Positions 33,562 to 45,891 of a stretch of 51,762 nucleotides of DNA are shown one piece after another. Position numbers and translations under genes: made by a program. The stretch is from Paramagnetospirillum caucaseum (GTDB lineage: Bacteria; Pseudomonadota; Alphaproteobacteria; Rhodospirillales; Magnetospirillaceae), in assembly GCF_000342045.1 (NCBI RefSeq), contig NZ_AONQ01000030.1:1-51762 (forward strand), written 5' to 3'. Within the stretch, counting starts at the first letter, position 1. Each line of letters begins with the position of its first letter. The notes under the pieces were generated by a model that saw only the letters and a program-made list of their open reading frames with translations, ran no database searches and was not told where the DNA came from.

Positions 33562-33891
33562 TCAGCGGACTGCCGGCTCGGGGGTCAGCACGAAACCGCC
33601 CGCCACCTTGCCCTGGCCGGGATCGAGCACCAGGATGCGCTCGGACCCGCCGCCGGAGAGGCGCAGCACGACGCGCTCGCCGGCCACCACCATCTGCTCG
33701 ACCCGCGAACCGGCGGGAACCGGCACCGCCAGCTGGCCGAATTCAGCCGCAGAGGCGGTCGCCATCGCGCCCGATGTGGCCGAGGGCGTTCCCTTCACCG
33801 GCGCTTTGCTGTAAAGCCCATAGCCGAGGAGGCCGAGACCGGCCAGCAGCAGCACCCCCAGGAATACCACCAACGTCTTGATCGCTCTCAT
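33562..33891 (-). CDS. Small membrane-anchored protein, DUF6476-like
   Basis: 109 residues. One membrane segment (about 7-27) anchors a short soluble domain of about 70 residues with the pattern PVPAGSRVEQM, RVVLRL and RILVLD, typical of a small alphaproteobacterial family of unknown function (DUF6476). The start is divergent from the rluD-type gene with 27 bases between starts. Likely inner-membrane protein with a periplasmic domain. Confidence 0.75.
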   Translation of the reverse strand: MRAIKTLVVFLGVLLLAGLGLLGYGLYSKAPVKGTPSATSGAMATASAAEFGQLAVPVPAGSRVEQMVVAGERVVLRLSGGGSERILVLDPGQGKVAGGFVLTPEPAVR

Positions 33892-33918
33892 GGTCCCCGC
33901 TTCAATCCCTGTTCATGG

Positions 33919-34902
33919 ATGGACGTCCCCGTGTCCCAGCGCCTGACGCCCGCCGCCGTCGAGCCCGAGGAGGCCGGCACCCGCCTGGACCGCTGGCTGG
34001 CGGTCCGCCTGCCGGAGCTGTCGCGCACCCGCGTCAAGGCCCTGATCGAGGACGGCCGGGTCGGCCTGGACGGCACGACCATATCCGACCCCTCCCTCAG
34101 GGTCAAACCCGGCCAGTGCTTCGTCGTCGAGGTGCCCCCCGACGCCCCGGCCGAGCCCGAGCCCCAGGACATCGCGCTCACCGTGGTCTACGAGGACGAG
34201 GACCTCATCGTCATCGACAAGCCGGCCGGCATGGTGGTGCATCCCGCCCCCGGCAATCCCGACGAGACCCTGGTCAACGCCCTGCTGGCCCATTGCGGCG
34301 AGTCCCTGGCCGGCATCGGCGGCGTCCGGCGGCCCGGCATCGTCCACCGCATCGACAAGGACACCAGCGGCCTGCTGGTCGCCGCCAAGACCGACGCCGC
34401 CCACCGGGGGCTGGCCGCCCAGTTCGCCGCGCATACCCTGGAACGGGCCTATTGGGCCCTGGTGTGGGGCACGCCGTCGCCCCGCCAGGGCGAGATCGAG
34501 GGCAATATCGGCCGCAACCCCAACGACCGCAAGAAGATGGCGGTGGTCAGGAGCGGCGGCAAGCCGGCCCTGACCCGCTACCGGGTGCTGAAGAGTTTCG
34601 CCGGCGGCGCCGTCAGTCTGGTGGAATGCCGCCTGGCCACCGGGCGCACCCACCAGATCCGCGTCCACATGACCAGTCAGGGCCACCCCCTGATCGGCGA
34701 TCCCGTCTATGGGCGCATTCGCAGTAGCCGGCGGGTGGTCCTACCACCTGAGGTGCGGGAAACCCTGGGCGGCTTCCCGCGCCAGGCCCTGCACGCCTAC
34801 CTGCTTGGTTTTTCGCACCCTACTAAAGGATATGATATCCGATTCGAAAGCCGTATGCCTGCTGATATCAATGCATTGATACAGTTTTTAGAGGTTCTAT
34901 AA
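33919..34902 (+). CDS. rluD: RluA/RluD-family 23S rRNA pseudouridine synthase
   Basis: 327 residues. N-terminal S4 RNA-binding domain (about 18-75) and catalytic domain with the active-site block HRIDKDTSGLL (Asp nucleophile near residue 147) and RTHQIRVH. RluD makes three pseudouridines in helix 69 of 23S rRNA; RluC-type specificity cannot be excluded. ATG 33919 is used; GTG 33931 is possible. The last 35 codons (from about 34800) are far richer in A/T than the rest, apparently because the rpoH promoter lies inside them. Confidence 0.9.
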   Translation: MDVPVSQRLTPAAVEPEEAGTRLDRWLAVRLPELSRTRVKALIEDGRVGLDGTTISDPSLRVKPGQCFVVEVPPDAPAEPEPQDIALTVVYEDEDLIVIDKPAGMVVHPAPGNPDETLVNALLAHCGESLAGIGGVRRPGIVHRIDKDTSGLLVAAKTDAAHRGLAAQFAAHTLERAYWALVWGTPSPRQGEIEGNIGRNPNDRKKMAVVRSGGKPALTRYRVLKSFAGGAVSLVECRLATGRTHQIRVHMTSQGHPLIGDPVYGRIRSSRRVVLPPEVRETLGGFPRQALHAYLLGFSHPTKGYDIRFESRMPADINALIQFLEVL

Positions 34903-34903
34903 A
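34876..34903 (+). promoter_or_regulatory. Putative sigma-70-type promoter for rpoH
   Basis: TTGATA (34876-34881) and TATAAA (34898-34903) separated by 16 bases, overlapping the end of the rluD-type gene, about 125 bases before the rpoH ATG. A second possible -35 (TTGAGC at 34916) has a poorer partner. Confidence 0.45.
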
Positions 34904-35029
34904 AAACGCCTATACTTGAGCCCAGAGCTATGACATTATCGTCTCATCAGCCGGTGACGACGGACCCTCCCTGACGGGCCGGTCCGAAAACGAGGGAAAA
35001 CCCTCCGCGCCGAAAGAGGAGATGAGACG

Positions 35030-35920
35030 ATGACGGCAATCGCTTCCAGTCTGTCGCTCGCGCCCGAAGGCAACCTGACGCGCTACCTTCAGGACATCCG
35101 CAAGTTTCCCATGCTTCCGCCGGAGGAAGAGTACCTCCTGGCCAAGCGCTTCCGCGAACACGGCGACCTGCCCTCGGCCAACAAGCTGGTGACCAGCCAC
35201 CTGCGCCTGGTGGCCAAGATCGCCATGGGCTATCGCGGCTACGGCCTGCCGCTGGGCGAGCTGATCAGCGAGGGCAATGTCGGCATGATGCAGGCGGTGC
35301 GCCGCTTCGATCCCGACCGCGGCTTCCGCCTTGCCACCTACGCCATGTGGTGGATCAGGGCGGCCATCCAGGAATACATCCTGCATTCCTGGTCCCTGGT
35401 GAAGATGGGCACCACCGCCGCCCAGAAGAAGCTGTTCTTCAACCTGCGCAAGCTCAAGGGCCAGATGCAGGCCATCGAGGAAGGCGACATGTCCGCCGAG
35501 AACGTGGCCAAGATCGCCACCAAGCTGGACGTCACCGAGGACGAGGTCATCACCATGAACCGGCGGCTGTCCAGCCCCGACCACTCGCTGAACGCGCCGG
35601 TGCGCGCCGAGGGAGAGGGGGAATGGCAGGACTGGCTGGTGGACGACCACGAGGACCAGGAGACCGAACTGGGCGAACGCGAGGAACTTGGCCAGCGCCG
35701 GGGCATGCTGACCAGTGCGCTGGCGGCGCTCAACGACCGCGAGCGGGCCATCCTGATCCAGCGCCGCCTGACCGAGGACCCCGCCACCCTGGAGGATCTG
35801 TCCCAGCGCTACGGCATCTCGCGCGAGCGGGTCCGTCAGATCGAGGTCCGCGCCTTCGAGAAGCTGCAGAAGTCGGTGAAGTCCGCCTCCGCCCAGGCCG
35901 AAGCCCAGAACCGGGCGTAA
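35030..35920 (+). CDS. rpoH: RNA polymerase heat-shock sigma factor RpoH (sigma-32)
   Basis: 296 residues. Region 1.2/2 runs from NLTRYLQDIRKFPMLPP; region 2.4 RLATYAMWWIRAAIQEYI; the RpoH box QKKLFFNLRKLK (about 130-142) distinguishes it from other group 3 sigmas; region 4.2 has the helix-turn-helix LEDLSQRYGISRERVRQIE. It directs transcription of chaperone and protease genes on heat stress. Two promoter candidates precede it and a terminator follows. Confidence is very high. Confidence 0.97.
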   Translation: MTAIASSLSLAPEGNLTRYLQDIRKFPMLPPEEEYLLAKRFREHGDLPSANKLVTSHLRLVAKIAMGYRGYGLPLGELISEGNVGMMQAVRRFDPDRGFRLATYAMWWIRAAIQEYILHSWSLVKMGTTAAQKKLFFNLRKLKGQMQAIEEGDMSAENVAKIATKLDVTEDEVITMNRRLSSPDHSLNAPVRAEGEGEWQDWLVDDHEDQETELGEREELGQRRGMLTSALAALNDRERAILIQRRLTEDPATLEDLSQRYGISRERVRQIEVRAFEKLQKSVKSASAQAEAQNRA

Positions 35921-35943
35921 CGCCCCTCATGGACGACGAAAAC

Positions 35944-35972
35944 AGCCTCCGGCCCATGGTCGGGGGCTTTTT
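35944..35972 (+). terminator. Rho-independent terminator after rpoH
   Basis: Stem AGCCTCCGGCC against GGTCGGGGGCT (wobble pairs) with a short CAT loop and TTTTT, 24 bases after the rpoH stop. Confidence 0.75.
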
Positions 35973-36008
35973 CTTATGCGGAAAGGGCGAATATTCCCGG
36001 GCGTCGCC

Positions 36009-36506
36009 TCAGCCCTTCTTGGCGACCTCGTCGCCCCATTCCTCGATCAGCTTCTTCTGCGCCGCCTTGAGGTTGTTGACCCGGCGCTGGCTGCTGGCGG
36101 AGAGGTAGCTGGCCACCATGGGCGGCATGGCGGCATAGATACCCCAACCGATGGCCGAGCAGCCGTAGGCGGTCATCAGCATGATGGGATCGGTCAGCAT
36201 GCGGAAGGCTTCGTCCAGGGTGTGGACGCCGAACCACAGGGTGAACAGGTAGGGGAACACGCCGGCGAAGTTGAGGCCGCCGACGCATAGGAAGGCGTAT
36301 TTGTTGGGCCCCTTTTCGGTCGCCCATGAAGCCAGGGTCGGCAGCATGCCGAAGCCGACCAGCACCACGGTGGGCAGCGAGAACGGCACCAGGGCGGCCA
36401 GAACCATCAGGACCACGCCCCGGTTGATGCCCGCCGGTGCGCCGCCGCCCTTTTTGGCCGCCGCCGCCGCCCGCGCCCGATCCACTGCCGATATCTTCTT
36501 GGCCAT
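36009..36506 (-). CDS. Small integral membrane protein, unknown (next to pseudokinase)
   Basis: 165 residues. A basic Ala/Lys N terminus (MAKKISAVDRARAAAAAKKGG) precedes about three membrane segments (roughly 28-55, 64-85 and 105-130) and a basic C-terminal helix (RVNNLKAAQKKLIEEWG). The ATG at 36504-36506 is preferred to one 36 bases upstream because the usual N terminus begins MAKK. It lies 68 bases downstream of the pseudokinase gene on the same strand, which suggests a pair. No function recognised. Confidence 0.7.
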   Translation of the reverse strand: MAKKISAVDRARAAAAAKKGGGAPAGINRGVVLMVLAALVPFSLPTVVLVGFGMLPTLASWATEKGPNKYAFLCVGGLNFAGVFPYLFTLWFGVHTLDEAFRMLTDPIMLMTAYGCSAIGWGIYAAMPPMVASYLSASSQRRVNNLKAAQKKLIEEWGDEVAKKG

Positions 36507-36574
36507 GGGGCGAAGCATGGCACCACCGCCCGCCGATGGCAATGCGGCAGGCGCGGGAGCTCAGGCCGATCCCG

Positions 36575-38659
36575 CTAAAAAACCGCCGAGATCACCACCA
36601 CCGAGGCGGTGATCATGGCGACGATGATGCCGGAAACCGCCGCGGTCTGGCGGCCGATCTTGTCGGCTTCCGCCGCGCGTTCCTCGGTCTCGGTGATGAT
36701 GTGCTTGATCTCTTCCTCGGCGGCGGCGTACTGGGCCTGGGCGAAGGTGAATTCCTGCTCGTCACGCACCCGCTCCTCGGAATTTTCCAGCAGGTTGTAG
36801 ATCTCCACCACCGAGCCCTTGCGCACCAGCCGGGGGATCTCCTTTTCCAGCTCCTTGCGCTTTTCCCGCCCGTGGAAGCCCTGGACGATGGGGGCGATCA
36901 TGGCGCCGACCCAGGCGGCCAGGCCCGGCAGGGATTCCGGCCCCAGGCGGTATTGCAGCACGGCGAACAGGTTGAGCGCCCCCATCATGGCGACGCCCTG
37001 ATTGGAATCGCTCAGCGCCGTAAGGTTGCGGTCGATGTCCGAGCGCATGCGGGCGCCAAGAAAGGCGGCGATATGGCGGTCGACGGGGATCTGCTTGCCG
37101 TCGGCGCGCTTGGAGGCGGCGGCATTCAGCGCCGGCAGCAACTCCTTGACCTCGACCACGTATTCCTCGCCCAGCAGCAAGCTCTGGCAGGGCAGGGCGT
37201 CATTCAACTCGTACAGGCAGCGTTCCAGCCCATAGCCCATGCCGGTCTGCGACAGGTACGAGCGCAGTTCCTTGAAATTGGATTCCATCAGCGAGTTGTC
37301 GGGCTGGTACTCGCCGCGCATCTCGAACCACAGGCGCGGCACCTCGCGCAGGATGATTTCGGTCAGCAGCCGGGTATCGCCCCGGCTGGCCATCACCGCC
37401 GCCAGGGCCGAGCCGAAGCCGTCGGGCATGGCGTTGAAGCCCTTGTAGCGGATGGGGGCGGCCTGATCCAACAGGATCAGAACCTTGCACAGCATCAGGT
37501 CGGTGGAGCTTTTCTTGTCGGTGGAGGAGTTGAGCGCCATGCGCACCACCTCGGCCACCACGTTGGCCTTGTCCTTGTCCTCGACGGCGCGGCGCAGCCA
37601 CAGCTCCAGCTTGCCCTCGACCACCGGCGGGATAGCCTGGTCCCAGTTCCTGGACATGGCCTGGGACAGTTCGCGGCCGTTGAAGTATTCCTTGCCCATG
37701 AACGGGAAGCCGCGCGCCGCCCGCTTCTCGCCCCGGGGCTGCAGCGGCGACATGCGCCGCCCCGACAGCCACAGGTCCAGGTCCTCGGCATCCCAGCGCT
37801 GGCTGCCGTCGTCGCACAGCAGGCCGCGCAGCAATTCGATCATCGGCAGCGGCAGGCGCTCGTCGCCGATCAGCATGTTGTAGCTGCCCTGCTGGATCTT
37901 CATGCCCAGGATGGCGTCGTCGGACAGCCCCACCACCGGATTGCGCCCGAGAATCAGGAAGGCGATGGTGACGCCCAGGGAATAGAAATCCTCGGTATGG
38001 TCGCCGCTGCCCCGGGCGATGGGGGTGCACATGCCCGATTCGACGGTCTCGAACAGGACGGACTGGTCGAAGGCCGGCGGGGCGCAGACACAATCGCCGA
38101 AGGCCAGGCGCTCGCCATTGCCGTCGGCGTAGAACAGGTTGGTCGGCCGGATGGAACGGTGGGGGACGCCGCGCGAATCCATTTCCTTCAGGGCGGCGGT
38201 CAGCGGCTCGATCACCCGCTTGGTGATCTGGTACTCGTCGATGCGCGGCACGTCCGAGCGCATGCTGGTCATCACCCGGTCGCCGCCCGGGCGCTCGTAG
38301 ACCACGGTCATGCACTGGCGGCCGGCCGGCGGCCAGTTCATGGGTCCCCACTCCACCAATTGCATCAGGCCCGGCGTGGAGACGCCCTTCAGGGCCCGCA
38401 TGGCGTTGACGCGGGGCGGCAGTTCCGGCTTGCAGATCAGGCCGAACAGGGCGCGGTTGGGATCGCGCTTGTCCTCGGCGACGAAGGCGTCGGCCGAGGG
38501 GGTGGACAGTTCGGGCAGCGGCTGGCTGGAACGGATGGTATAGCGGTCGCGCAGCACCCCGGGTGGGCCGGTCTGCTTGACCACCTCCACCTTGACGTCA
38601 CCGCCATCGCCGTCCTCGGCCGGATCGAGTTCGACCTCGGCCTCGTCGATTTCCGACAT
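36575..38659 (-). CDS. Pseudokinase-like protein with C-terminal membrane anchor
   Basis: 694 residues. Residues about 35-320 follow a Ser/Thr protein kinase fold, but the catalytic loop reads HRSIRPTNL (HRD Asp replaced by Ser) and the DFG position reads FGDC, and the glycine-rich loop is not evident, so phosphotransfer is doubtful. The middle (330-600) is helical and unrecognised. Near the C terminus a coiled coil (about 610-665) leads to one membrane segment (about 672-692), a tail anchor. With the small membrane protein downstream this looks like a two-gene signalling or scaffold unit. Confidence 0.75.
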   Translation of the reverse strand: MSEIDEAEVELDPAEDGDGGDVKVEVVKQTGPPGVLRDRYTIRSSQPLPELSTPSADAFVAEDKRDPNRALFGLICKPELPPRVNAMRALKGVSTPGLMQLVEWGPMNWPPAGRQCMTVVYERPGGDRVMTSMRSDVPRIDEYQITKRVIEPLTAALKEMDSRGVPHRSIRPTNLFYADGNGERLAFGDCVCAPPAFDQSVLFETVESGMCTPIARGSGDHTEDFYSLGVTIAFLILGRNPVVGLSDDAILGMKIQQGSYNMLIGDERLPLPMIELLRGLLCDDGSQRWDAEDLDLWLSGRRMSPLQPRGEKRAARGFPFMGKEYFNGRELSQAMSRNWDQAIPPVVEGKLELWLRRAVEDKDKANVVAEVVRMALNSSTDKKSSTDLMLCKVLILLDQAAPIRYKGFNAMPDGFGSALAAVMASRGDTRLLTEIILREVPRLWFEMRGEYQPDNSLMESNFKELRSYLSQTGMGYGLERCLYELNDALPCQSLLLGEEYVVEVKELLPALNAAASKRADGKQIPVDRHIAAFLGARMRSDIDRNLTALSDSNQGVAMMGALNLFAVLQYRLGPESLPGLAAWVGAMIAPIVQGFHGREKRKELEKEIPRLVRKGSVVEIYNLLENSEERVRDEQEFTFAQAQYAAAEEEIKHIITETEERAAEADKIGRQTAAVSGIIVAMITASVVVISAVF

Positions 38660-38773
38660 CTGCCCCTTCCATGGGCCGGCCCCGTTTGGAGGCCGGACTG
38701 TTTCTCAGTCTAAAGGCGGAAAGGCCGTCCTACAATCAACTCGCTTCGAAAGCGCGGGGAACTCGCCGCGAAA

Positions 38774-40063
<1,290 letters not shown>

Positions 40064-40073
40064 TACTCGTCCC

Positions 40074-41216
40074 CTAACCTAATTCCACATCGACGATACC
40101 GTCGGAGCCCAGGCGATGCCTGCAGCCCTGACGTCTTGCTTCAACCAGCGGGTCGGCGGCGGGGTCCAGCCCCGACACCGTCACCCAGCCCTGGGCGCGG
40201 AACGCCTGGGCCCAGGCCCGGGGCGTCCCCGCCGGAACGAACAGCCGCTTTGCCGGTTTTGGTCCGGGAAGAGCGGCAAGAACCGAATCCATGAACAGCG
40301 TGGCGCCGGTGGCCGGCTCGCCGCCGCCCTGGTAGCGCCCGCCCCGACCCAGCTCGGCGCCGATATTGCGGGCGAACAGGGTGAAGCTGAGGCCGGTATG
40401 GTACTCGAAGCCCCGGTTTTCCACGGGATCGACGGTCAGCGTCAGGCTGGGCAGATCGGCGGCGGCCAGTTCCACCACCCGGCCCAGCCGCTCGCGCTCG
40501 GCGGCGGCGGCGGGCGGCAGGTCCAGGGCCCGCAGTTCGGCCAGGGCGCGCCCGGCCGGCCCGGCGGCGGCGATCAGCGCCTGCAGCAGCGGTGCGGCCG
40601 CCCCGCCCAGGGCGGCGACCATGGCGGAATCCTTGTGGTCGAGGGCGGCGCGCAAGCGCTCAGCCGTCTCGCCAACGATGCTATAGGCGGCGAATACCGC
40701 CGGCACCAGGGTGGGCAGGGCCAGATCGGCGGATACCCCGGGCACGCCCTGATCGATCAGCGCCTCGGCGGTCATCACCAGCACCTCGGCGTCGGCGGTG
40801 GCGGCGTCCGAGCCGATCAGCTCGATGCCGGCCTGGCCGAACTGGCGCTCAGGGCGCAGCTGGCTGCCCTTGACGCGCAGCACCTGCCCGGCATAGGACA
40901 GGCGCAGCGGCCGGGGCTGGGCCCCCAGACGGGTGGCGGCGATACGGTCCACCTGCGGCGTCATGTCGGCGCGCAGGCCCATCATCTTCTGGCTCATGGG
41001 GTCCATGACCCGGAAGGTCTGGGACGAGGTTCCGCCGCCGGCGCCGTCCAGCAGGCTTTCCTCGAATTCGATCAGCGGCGGCTTGACCCGGTCATAGCCA
41101 TGACGGGCGAAAAGACTCATCAGGCTGTGGACGACGGAAGCTTCGAACTCCGCGTCGGGGGGCAGCATGTCGCGCAGGCCGGCGGGCAGCAGGGCCCGAT
41201 TGGCGGACTCGGTCAT
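40074..41216 (-). CDS. hisZ: ATP phosphoribosyltransferase regulatory subunit HisZ
   Basis: 380 residues. HisRS-like catalytic core without aminoacylation function; opens with the [13 protein letters not shown] block and motif 2-like FRVMDPMSQ...[12 protein letters not shown]. HisZ joins a short HisG to form the first enzyme of histidine synthesis, implying a short hisG elsewhere. Motif 3 region is replaced by [14 protein letters not shown]. The gene is 10 bases upstream of purA. Confidence 0.93.
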   Translation of the reverse strand: MTESANRALLPAGLRDMLPPDAEFEASVVHSLMSLFARHGYDRVKPPLIEFEESLLDGAGGGTSSQTFRVMDPMSQKMMGLRADMTPQVDRIAATRLGAQPRPLRLSYAGQVLRVKGSQLRPERQFGQAGIELIGSDAATADAEVLVMTAEALIDQGVPGVSADLALPTLVPAVFAAYSIVGETAERLRAALDHKDSAMVAALGGAAAPLLQALIAAAGPAGRALAELRALDLPPAAAAERERLGRVVELAAADLPSLTLTVDPVENRGFEYHTGLSFTLFARNIGAELGRGGRYQGGGEPATGATLFMDSVLAALPGPKPAKRLFVPAGTPRAWAQAFRAQGWVTVSGLDPAADPLVEARRQGCRHRLGSDGIVDVELG

Positions 41217-41337
41217 CTGTGATGTCGCAACCTGGAAAAAAGGGAGGGCACCCGAGGGGCGCCCGCCCGGTTATCTGGCATCTGCCGATGTATCGCGTTT
41301 GGCCCCCAGGGGCAAACACAATTGCGGATGACGGGCC

Positions 41338-42735
41338 TTAAAAGCGACGCCGGTCCCCCAGATCGTTCAGACACTTCATCACGCCGACCGAGGCTTCCGC
41401 CGCCCGGGTGATGGCGGCCAGCGCCCCGTCCAGGTCGCCGGCCCTGAAGGCACGGGCGGCATCGATGCCGTGACGGTGAACCTCGCGGTGGGGCGCCTCC
41501 AGCGCGGCATAGGCGGGATGGCGCAGGATGGTCTCATCCGACAGGGTGGCGCACCACTTGCCCAGACGGCACTTGGTGTGGTCGGCCAGATCGTCGGGAT
41601 TGAGCACCTCGCGCCCCACCACCATGTCGGCCAGGCGCTTGCGCCACAGCATGTGATCCGACTTGGCCACCTGCAGGGTGAAGTCCTCGATGTCCAGCGC
41701 CGCCATCTCGTTGAGGGCGGCGATGATGCCCTTGGAAGCGCCGTCCATCTCGTCCACCACGTCGTTGATGGTGGCGACGTTGCGGGCCGACAGGGTGGCG
41801 ATGGCGCCGACCCCCGACGACACCTCGGCCGAGGCGGCGGTCTGCTGGTTGAGGATGCCGGCGATTTCGGCCATCTTCACCGAGACGCTGCGGACCTGAT
41901 CGGTCAGGCGGCTCATCCCCGCGCTGGTGGCGTTGATCACGCCCTCGCCGTGCTCGACGGCGCTGGCGCCGTCCTGCATGGTGCGGACGATCTCGCCCAT
42001 CTCGACGCGCAGATTCTCGATGCGCGAGCGGATGTCCACGGTGGCGCGCGCCGTCTGGTTGGCCAGGTTCTTGACCTCGTTGGCCACGACCGCAAAACCT
42101 TTTCCGGCCTCGCCGGCCCGCGCCGCCTCGATGGTGGCGTTGAGCGCCAGCAGATTGGTCTGGCTGGCGATATCCTCGATCTGGTTGACGATATCGCCGA
42201 TCTGCACCGAGGCCTGGGCCAGGGAATCCACCTTGCCGGCGGCGGCCTGCACCGCCTGGGCGATGGCCCGCATGGCGCCGATGGCCTGGTCGGCGGCGCC
42301 GTGGCTTTCCACCGCCACCTCCTGGGCCGAACTGGCGTCGTCGGCGGCGGCATGGGAGGTGCGGGCGATCTCGGCGACGCTGGCCACCAGTTCCTCGGCG
42401 GCGGCGGCGATGGCCTGGGCGCGGCGATCCACCTCGCTGACGTCGCGCATCATGCCGGCCGCCCTGGTCACCGCCTCGTTGACGTTGACCGACAGGCCGA
42501 CGTCCAGCTTCAGGTTGGACTGGGCCTGGGCTTCCAGCTTGGCCGCCAGGGCCTTGATCCTGGAGGTCACCGGGCAGGTCCCCGCCGGAACGGAATGGTA
42601 CTTGCCGGCCATGACCAGATCGAGAGCCGCCTCGATTCCGGCCATCCGGGCGGCCGCCTCCGTACTGTCGTTGACGGCCTCAGCCGCACGCATCTCGACC
42701 GCGGCGCCGCTCTTGCCACCGAAAATCCACGCCAT
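41338..42735 (-). CDS. Soluble methyl-accepting chemotaxis protein with C-terminal CZB domain
   Basis: 465 residues without membrane segments, so a cytosolic chemoreceptor. The coiled signalling domain (about 95-340) includes the hairpin tip variant [22 protein letters not shown]-type sequence (around 195-215). The C-terminal domain (360-460) is CZB: His in DHMLWRKR, Cys in CRLGKW, and HREVHRHG supply the zinc-binding His/Cys set (3 His, 1 Cys). CZB receptors respond to zinc or, via the Cys, to hypochlorous acid. Methylation sites are not assigned. No che genes adjoin; the CheB at 8259 lies 32 kb away. Confidence 0.93.
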   Translation of the reverse strand: MAWIFGGKSGAAVEMRAAEAVNDSTEAAARMAGIEAALDLVMAGKYHSVPAGTCPVTSRIKALAAKLEAQAQSNLKLDVGLSVNVNEAVTRAAGMMRDVSEVDRRAQAIAAAAEELVASVAEIARTSHAAADDASSAQEVAVESHGAADQAIGAMRAIAQAVQAAAGKVDSLAQASVQIGDIVNQIEDIASQTNLLALNATIEAARAGEAGKGFAVVANEVKNLANQTARATVDIRSRIENLRVEMGEIVRTMQDGASAVEHGEGVINATSAGMSRLTDQVRSVSVKMAEIAGILNQQTAASAEVSSGVGAIATLSARNVATINDVVDEMDGASKGIIAALNEMAALDIEDFTLQVAKSDHMLWRKRLADMVVGREVLNPDDLADHTKCRLGKWCATLSDETILRHPAYAALEAPHREVHRHGIDAARAFRAGDLDGALAAITRAAEASVGVMKCLNDLGDRRRF

Positions 42736-42868
42736 GCGTCCCCCCGCTCGCCGTCCCTAAGGTCTTAGCCCTATGTATAATCACGTAACGAAAGCTGATG
42801 GAATATGACCAATGTATTACATAACTTTCCCTTGCATGATTATGGCGGGAAATCCTTGCCAAAATGGT

Positions 42869-42898
42869 AAGGGCCGCGGCGTTGCCGCCGCGGCCCTT
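42869..42898. terminator. Terminator hairpin after serA
   Basis: 12-bp stem AAGGGCCGCGGC/GCCGCGGCCCTT with a 6-base loop, 21 bases past the serA stop. T residues are better on the plus strand than on the minus strand; it lies between serA and the chemoreceptor start and may act on serA by stem stability. Confidence 0.6.
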
Positions 42899-42919
42899 TT
42901 CCATCGATGGCTGCCCTGA

Positions 42920-44500
42920 TCAGGCGAAGGTCAGGAACTTGGCCTGCACCACCTGGGGCAGGGCCCGGACCTTTTCCAGCAGGTCGGCGGAGACCGGCTG
43001 GTCCACCTGGGTCAGCAGGATGGCGTCGCCGCCCGACTCGGACCGGCCGAGGTGGAAGGTGGCGATGTTGACGCCGTTGGCACCCAGCAGGGTACCGAGC
43101 GCGCCGATGAAGCCCGGCTTGTCCTGGTTGGTGACGTAGAGCATGTTCTGGCCCAGTTCGGCCTCGATGGAGATGCCCTTGATCTCCACCACGCGGGCCT
43201 TGTCGCCGCCGAACAGGGTGCCGGCCACCGAGCGCTCGCGCTTGTCGGTGGTGACGGTCAGGCGCACCAGGGTGTGGTAGTCGCCCTCGCTCTCGGACTT
43301 GGTCTCGGTGACCTTGATGTTGCGTTCCTTGGCCACCACCGGGGCATTGACCATGTTGACCGCCTCGTTCATGGGCTTCAACAGCCCCTCGAGAACCATG
43401 GCGGTCAGCGGCTTGGTGTTGAGCGAGGCCACGTGGCCAAGATACTCGATCTTGACGTCCTTGATGCCGGTCTCGGTCAGCTGGCCGGCGAAGCTGCCGA
43501 TCTGGTTGGCGAGCGTCATGTAGGGGCGCAGCTTGGGCGCGTCCTCGGCCGACACCGACGGGATGTTCAGCGCGTTGGTCACGGCGCCGGTCAGCAGATA
43601 GTCGGCCATCTGCTCGGCCACCTGCAGGGCGACGTTCTCCTGGGCTTCCGAGGTGGAAGCGCCCAGATGGGGGGTACAGACCACCTTGGGATTGCCGAAC
43701 AGGGCGTTTTCCTTGGCCGGCTCGGTCTTGAACACGTCGAGAGCGGCACCGGCCACCTGGCCGGATTCCAGGGCCGCCAGCAGGTCTTCCTCGACCACCA
43801 GGCCGCCGCGGGCGCAATTGACGATGCGCACACCCTTCTTCATCCTGGCCATGGCCTTGGCGTCGATGATGTTGCGGGTGGCGTCGGTGAGCGGGGTGTG
43901 AAGCGTGATGAAGTCGGCGCGAGGAAACAGTTCGTCCAGTTCCACCTTCTCGACGTTCAGTTCCTTGGCGCGCTCCACCGACAGGAAGGGGTCATAGGCG
44001 ATGACGCGCATGCGCAGCCCCTGGGCGCGGTCGGCGACGATGGCGCCGATATTGCCGCAGCCGACGATGCCCAGCACCTTGCCGGTCAGCTCGACGCCCA
44101 TGAAGCGGTTCTTCTCCCACTTGCCGGCGTGGGTGCTGGCATCGGCCTGGGGAATCTCGCGGGCCAGGGCGAACATCATGGCGATGGCGTGCTCGGCGGT
44201 GGTGATGGAATTGCCGAAGGGGGTGTTCATCACCACGATGCCGCGGCCGGTGGCGGCGGGCACGTCCACGTTGTCGACGCCGATACCGGCGCGGCCGACA
44301 ACCTTGAGGTTGGTGGCGGCGGCCAGGATCTCGGTGGTGACCTTGGTGTTGGAGCGGATGGCCAAGCCGTCGTACTGGCCGATGATGGCCTTCAGCTCGT
44401 CGGGGGCGAGGCCGGTCTTCACGTCGGTTTCGATGCCGCGATCCTTGAAGATCTGAACGGCGGCGGGGCTCAACTTGTCGCTGATGAGAACCTTGGGCAT
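42920..44500 (-). CDS. serA: D-3-phosphoglycerate dehydrogenase
   Basis: 526 residues, the long type I form with both an allosteric substrate-binding domain and a C-terminal ACT domain (about 455-526), so serine feedback is expected. NAD site VGCGNIG (about 148), catalytic Arg in NCARGGLV, Glu and His in TPHLGAST. First step from 3-phosphoglycerate to serine. It lies 70 bases downstream of serC on the same strand, with a perfect hairpin between them. Confidence 0.96.
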   Translation of the reverse strand: MPKVLISDKLSPAAVQIFKDRGIETDVKTGLAPDELKAIIGQYDGLAIRSNTKVTTEILAAATNLKVVGRAGIGVDNVDVPAATGRGIVVMNTPFGNSITTAEHAIAMMFALAREIPQADASTHAGKWEKNRFMGVELTGKVLGIVGCGNIGAIVADRAQGLRMRVIAYDPFLSVERAKELNVEKVELDELFPRADFITLHTPLTDATRNIIDAKAMARMKKGVRIVNCARGGLVVEEDLLAALESGQVAGAALDVFKTEPAKENALFGNPKVVCTPHLGASTSEAQENVALQVAEQMADYLLTGAVTNALNIPSVSAEDAPKLRPYMTLANQIGSFAGQLTETGIKDVKIEYLGHVASLNTKPLTAMVLEGLLKPMNEAVNMVNAPVVAKERNIKVTETKSESEGDYHTLVRLTVTTDKRERSVAGTLFGGDKARVVEIKGISIEAELGQNMLYVTNQDKPGFIGALGTLLGANGVNIATFHLGRSESGGDAILLTQVDQPVSADLLEKVRALPQVVQAKFLTFA

Positions 44501-44522
44501 CTGGACTTCCTCACATGGAGTT

Positions 44523-44552
44523 CGGGCGCCGCCTTTGGAAAGGCGGCGCCCG
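44523..44552 (-). promoter_or_regulatory. Perfect hairpin between serC and serA
   Basis: Arms CGGGCGCCGCCTTT and AAAGGCGGCGCCCG (44523-44536 and 44539-44552), fully complementary, in the 70-base serC-serA gap. No T-run, so it may lower serA read-through or mark an RNA processing site rather than terminate. Confidence 0.5.
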
Positions 44553-44570
44553 GTTCACGGTGTTTCTGGT

Positions 44571-45749
<1,179 letters not shown>

Positions 45750-45891
45750 AATCAGGTAACCCTCCCTCGCAGAAGGGACGCGGCCCGTTGGGGGACCGTG
45801 GCCCGGGCGGAGTGTATGAGGGCGAAGGGGGATTCGCAACGAAGCATTTGAAGCTGGCGCGGATTTCACGCCGCTTGCTATCCTCGCGGCC

